Below, in pieces: positions 60,877 through 64,000 of a stretch of 64,000 nt of DNA. The position numbers and the translations under genes were made by a program. The first letter of the stretch is position 1, and each line of letters starts with the position of its first letter. The DNA is taken from positions 3,935,501-3,999,500 of the forward strand of contig NZ_CP150661.1 in the NCBI RefSeq assembly GCF_038024105.1, written 5' to 3'. Under the pieces are notes generated by a model that worked only from the letters and a program-made list of their open reading frames with translations, ran no database searches and was not told the origin of the DNA. This DNA comes from Polaribacter butkevichii (lineage in GTDB: Bacteria > Bacteroidota > Bacteroidia > Flavobacteriales > Flavobacteriaceae).

Positions 60877-61674
60877 TTACTCATTATACTTGTTTAAAGT
60901 AACTACTCTGTCATTTAAGGGTTGTTCGTTTCTATAATTGTCTTTAGGCATATTACTTTTAAGTTTTAATACTTCATCCACAGAAATAATTATAGGTTCT
61001 TTAAAAACCATCCAATTTACACTTTCTGTACATGGAGGTGTTGTTAAAGATCCTCCGTAAGAGTAAAAATTGGTGTTTTCTGGAAATAAAGTGCTTAAAT
61101 CTAAAGGTTTGTGAATTTCTTTCGTTTCCTTTTCTTTAATAGGTAAAAAGCTTTCAAAAAATTCAAATAACTGACTTTTTGTGCCTTCTTTGGCTAAAAT
61201 ACTCATTACTGTATACTTGTTAGATTTACTTTTATGTACTAAGTGAATTTCTAAAGGAAATCGTACGCCATTTATAGTGTGTTCTGAGGGTTCATGAAAA
61301 TGTAATTGCAATAAAAAATAGGTGTTTCCTTTATATTGTATAGAATCTCCTGTTTCAAAATCAAACTGAATCGAATGTCCATTATTAATGGCTTGTTTTA
61401 ATTTTGTTGAAGGAGAATATAAAATATTTAATGGATTTTCTTTTTCTACTTGTGGTTTTGTATCAACATCAATAATATTAATTGGCGATTGTTTTTTACC
61501 ACCACAATCTGAGTTTTTTTCTATTTCTGCCCAGTGTTCTGGAGCTGTTTCTCCGGCATATGTCCAATGAGTTTGATGTTCTTTTTTATGAAACTCTTTC
61601 TCTTTATTAGAGGATTTACAAGAAGTAAAACTTATCAATGTAAAAATGGCGCATAGTGTAATAAACTTTAACAT
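60877..61674 (-). CDS. Alpha-type carbonic anhydrase lipoprotein
   Basis: This periplasmic zinc enzyme hydrates CO2 to bicarbonate. The 265 residues begin with a lipoprotein signal (LISFTSC, Cys19). A charged linker follows, then the alpha-CA domain from HWTYAGETAPEHWAEIEKN. The SPINI motif is complete, the zinc histidines are His125 and His127 (LQLHFHEPSEH) and His144 (EIHLVHKS), and the substrate wall TTPPCTESVNWMVF is intact. Length is normal. It shares a terminator region with the acyltransferase gene. Confidence 0.96.
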   Translation of the reverse strand: MLKFITLCAIFTLISFTSCKSSNKEKEFHKKEHQTHWTYAGETAPEHWAEIEKNSDCGGKKQSPINIIDVDTKPQVEKENPLNILYSPSTKLKQAINNGHSIQFDFETGDSIQYKGNTYFLLQLHFHEPSEHTINGVRFPLEIHLVHKSKSNKYTVMSILAKEGTKSQLFEFFESFLPIKEKETKEIHKPLDLSTLFPENTNFYSYGGSLTTPPCTESVNWMVFKEPIIISVDEVLKLKSNMPKDNYRNEQPLNDRVVTLNKYNE

Positions 61675-61786
61675 GTTTTTTATAATTTATTTTTATAAGA
61701 AACAAAAGTAGGACTAGAAGCAAGGTTTATTTTATAACATTGGTCATATTTTAAAGAAAAGTAAGAAATCGGTTTCGTTATTATTA

Positions 61787-61822
61787 ACAAAGCCTCATCA
61801 TTTAAAAATGATGAGGCTTTGT
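61787..61822 (-). terminator. Hairpin after the RND outer-membrane-factor gene
   Basis: A 16-bp perfect stem (ACAAAGCCTCATCATT/AATGATGAGGCTTTGT) with a 4-base loop lies about 75 bp beyond the stop codon of the minus-strand gene. The T run is weak, so it may be a poor terminator or an mRNA-stabilising hairpin. Confidence 0.65.
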
Positions 61823-61897
61823 ACTTAATTTATAGGAAAATCATCAAAAAAAACTACGTTTTACAGCGTTTTTATTGAAAGAATAGTTAGAATTATT

Positions 61898-63337
61898 TTA
61901 TTTCCATCCTCCTCCTAAAGATTTATAAATATGAATATTTGCTATTAATTGTTCTTTTTTCGTTTCAATTAATGCAATTTTAGCATCTAAGGCTTCTCTT
62001 TGTGTTAATAAAACTTCTAAATAATCGGCTCTAGCAGATTTAAATAAACGTGTAGAAAGGGCTATAGATTCTGTTAACATTTGTACTTGATTAGCTTTTA
62101 AATTATAGATCTTTTTTAGATTTTGAATGTTAGAAAGACCATTTTCTACTTCTATATATGCACTTAAAATGGTTTTTTCATACTCAAAAATCGTTTGTAA
62201 CTGTTGGTCACTTGCGTTTTTATAAGCTGCTTTTATTGCATTTCTATTAATTAAAGGACCAATAAGATCTCCCGCTAAAGAATAGGCTAGAGATTCTGGA
62301 GTGTTGGTTAAAAATTTAGATTTAAAAGATTCTAAACCTACACCTGCTTTAATACCTACAGAAGGATAAAAATTGGCTCTTGCTACTTTTGTATTTAATT
62401 TAGAAGCTGCTAATTCTAATTCTACTTTTCTAATATCAGGTCTATTTTGTAATAATTGAATAGGAACTCCAGCATACATTGTATCTATTTTAGTTGTTAA
62501 AAACTCTTTCGATTTTCTATGTACATGCTGAGGTTTTTGTCCTGTTAAAAAATTTATTTTATGCTCTATAACAACAATTTTTTGCTCTATTTCATATTTT
62601 TCACTTTGATTTTTAAGCACTTCAGCCTGAAATCGTCTCACTGCCAACTCCGTTGTTTTTGCAGCTTCTTTTTGCAGTTTTACAATTCTTAAAGCATTTT
62701 TTTGAATGTCTAAATTTTGATTAACAATGTCTAATTGATTGTCTAGGGCCATTAACTCGTAATAGGTATCTGCTATTTCAGAAACTAAAGTAGTAACCAT
62801 AAAGTTTTTACCTTCTACAGAAGCTAAATATTCATATACAGCCGCTTTTTTTTCGTTTCTTAGTTTTTTCCAAATATCTAATTCCCATGAAGCAGAGAGG
62901 CCTACAGAATAATTAGTAAGAGGTTCAGGAAATTCTTTCCCATCAATTTCTAATTGTTTTTCTACTGAACCATTTCTGGTGTGTTCTCCTACTTTTTCTA
63001 CTTCAGCTCCAGCAAAAATATTTACAAAAGGAAGGTATTCTCCTTTTTTAGCCTGAATCTGATTTTTAAACATATCTACACTTTGTAACATTATATTTAA
63101 TTCTTGATTGTGTAGAAGTGCAGTATCAATTAAAGAAATTAAATAAGGGTCAGAAAAAAAAGTACGCCATTCTGTTTTTGCTGTATTTAAAGTGTCTACG
63201 TTTTTATGCAGAAACGTTTCTGGAACCGCTGTATTTTCTTTACGTATCTTTTTAGTAGGCGCGCAGGAATGCAAAAGCATTACTGCGAAAATAGCTACTA
63301 AAAAGAGTTGGCTGTTTTTTATACTATTGTTCATCAT
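61898..63337 (-). CDS. NodT/TolC-family outer-membrane efflux lipoprotein
   Basis: This is the outer-membrane channel of a tripartite RND efflux pump. The 479 residues begin with a lipoprotein signal (VAIFAVMLLHSC, Cys25). Two OEP domains follow (about 60-265 and 275-470), with the NodT landmarks SVGLSASWELDIWKKLRNEK, LVSEIADTYYELMALDNQLD, QNRPDIRKVELELAASKLN and FYPSVGIKAGVGLE. Coiled-coil helices (for example TELAVRRFQAEVLKNQSEKY) and the YKSLGGGWK end are typical. Two ATG codons stand side by side at the start. It overlaps the RND permease gene by 14 bp. Confidence 0.95.
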   Translation of the reverse strand: MMNNSIKNSQLFLVAIFAVMLLHSCAPTKKIRKENTAVPETFLHKNVDTLNTAKTEWRTFFSDPYLISLIDTALLHNQELNIMLQSVDMFKNQIQAKKGEYLPFVNIFAGAEVEKVGEHTRNGSVEKQLEIDGKEFPEPLTNYSVGLSASWELDIWKKLRNEKKAAVYEYLASVEGKNFMVTTLVSEIADTYYELMALDNQLDIVNQNLDIQKNALRIVKLQKEAAKTTELAVRRFQAEVLKNQSEKYEIEQKIVVIEHKINFLTGQKPQHVHRKSKEFLTTKIDTMYAGVPIQLLQNRPDIRKVELELAASKLNTKVARANFYPSVGIKAGVGLESFKSKFLTNTPESLAYSLAGDLIGPLINRNAIKAAYKNASDQQLQTIFEYEKTILSAYIEVENGLSNIQNLKKIYNLKANQVQMLTESIALSTRLFKSARADYLEVLLTQREALDAKIALIETKKEQLIANIHIYKSLGGGWK

Positions 63338-64000
63338 CTTTTCTTTTGGTTAATTTTTTCAATAGTTTAGAAATCTCGTTGAGTCTAAGTTTTAACTTAC
63401 TTGTGCTATCGTCTTGTATATTTTTCATTAATTCTTCGGATAAAGGTTGACTAGATTCGTCTTTAATGAGGGTTTTACCATCTGCCATTTTAGCAAATAC
63501 ATAGTAAAGCCCCGGAATTAATAATACACCAAACACAGTACCAATAAACATACCTCCAAGTGCAGACCCTCCAATAGTTTTGTTACCAATTGCGCCCGCT
63601 CCTGTGGCAACTACTAACGGAATTAAACCAGCAACAAACGCAAAAGAAGTCATTAAAATAGGTCTAAATCTTTCTTTAGAACCTTCTATTGCCGCCTCTA
63701 AAATGGTGGCGCCTTGGCGTCTTTTTTGAACGGCAAATTCTACAATTAACACGGCATTTTTACCTAGTAATCCAACTAACATTATAATTCCTATTTGTGC
63801 ATATACGTCATTGGCAAGTCCCATTGTCTTCAATAAGAAAAAAGAGCCAAAAACACCTACTGGTAAAGATAAAATAACAGCTAATGGCAATAAAAAACTT
63901 TCATATTGCGCAGCTAATACAAAATAGACAAATATTAATACAACAATAAAAATGTATAAAGATTCATTACCTCTATGTGCTTCATCAAAAGTTAAACCTT
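63324..64000 (-). CDS. RND-family efflux permease (AcrB-like), C-terminal part, cut by the window edge
   Basis: This is the inner-membrane proton-driven pump subunit. Only the last 225 or so codons are inside the window; the frame stays open to base 64000 and begins upstream of it. What is visible is the last membrane bundle of an HAE1/AcrB-type pump: ILSLPVGVFGSFFLLKTMGL, the LLGKNAVLIVEFAVQKRRQG motif, the PILMTSFAFVAGLIPLVVAT region and GGMFIGTVFGVLLIPGLYYV. The tail is charged (SKLKLRLNEISKLLKKLTK). Codons before 63890, near the edge (EAHRGNESLYIFIVVLIFVY), also fit. Its end overlaps the efflux channel gene by 14 bp. Confidence 0.93.
   Translation of the reverse strand, partial: GLTFDEAHRGNESLYIFIVVLIFVYFVLAAQYESFLLPLAVILSLPVGVFGSFFLLKTMGLANDVYAQIGIIMLVGLLGKNAVLIVEFAVQKRRQGATILEAAIEGSKERFRPILMTSFAFVAGLIPLVVATGAGAIGNKTIGGSALGGMFIGTVFGVLLIPGLYYVFAKMADGKTLIKDESSQPLSEELMKNIQDDSTSKLKLRLNEISKLLKKLTKRKDDEQ

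Noticed and set aside
1..64000. tRNA and rRNA genes.
   Set aside because: No stretch showed the conserved tRNA arm sequences or rRNA signatures on reading; a dedicated tRNA scan was not possible.

Overview
The window looks like a chromosomal segment of a marine-type Flavobacteriaceae member (Bacteroidota; Polaribacter or a close relative). The evidence is the very AT-rich composition, a SusC/SusD pair with a hybrid two-component regulator, type IX secretion sorting tails, Bacteroidota-type TAnnTTTG promoter boxes with weak Shine-Dalgarno signals, and families largely confined to this phylum (DUF6452/DUF6048, DUF5362, CCC-motif membrane proteins). All family calls were made by reading the sequence, without a database search.

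Layout. 1-9.2 kb: the regulatory and uptake end of a polysaccharide utilization locus (SusD, SusC, hybrid sensor/AraC regulator, all minus strand); its enzymes are presumably beyond the left edge. 9.8-14 kb: cystathionine beta-synthase, a FtsX/LolC-type permease and a divergent DUF1343/NamZ muramidase. 13.97-16.06 kb: an array of about ten 185-bp units, each holding two inverted copies of one palindrome, interrupted by a GIY-YIG nuclease gene. 16-22.9 kb: outer-membrane barrel protein, pyrD, a LysE exporter, a YqaE/Pmp3 mini-protein, a four-gene minus operon (TPR lipoprotein, DinB, DUF962, CsaA-like) and a PfkB sugar kinase. 23.5-28.5 kb: the leuC-leuD-citramalate/isopropylmalate synthase-leuB operon. 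28.5-37.8 kb: mutS2, a LytTR gene remnant, a large leucine-rich T9SS-secreted protein, ung, and a glycosyltransferase/metallophosphoesterase pair. 37.8-43.6 kb: a minus-strand run with a signal-less substrate-binding-fold protein, a nucleoside phosphorylase, DUF1835, SUI1, a 2OG-Fe oxygenase, DUF6048, DUF6452 and a pterin dehydratase. 43.8-46.9 kb: a sulfatase-YHYH fusion with a translationally coupled small secreted protein. 46.9-56 kb: rlmD, an OmpA lipoprotein, a lipocalin-like lipoprotein, cytochrome c, rocD, DUF5362, an AsmA-like protein, two small membrane proteins and YbaB. 56-60.8 kb: an S9 peptidase and a PLP-enzyme pair that fits capnine (sulfonolipid) synthesis. 60.9-64 kb: alpha-carbonic anhydrase and the end of an RND efflux operon cut by the right edge.

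Most genes are housekeeping or core flavobacterial. The most unusual structure is the REPIN-like palindrome array with its embedded GIY-YIG gene, which resembles REPIN/RAYT partnerships but with an unrelated nuclease. Three copies of another palindromic intergenic element, two copies of a TTCGAGTG-type element, and a structured leader before the cysteine-synthase-like gene are also recorded. No tRNA, rRNA, CRISPR array, prophage or classical insertion sequence was recognised.
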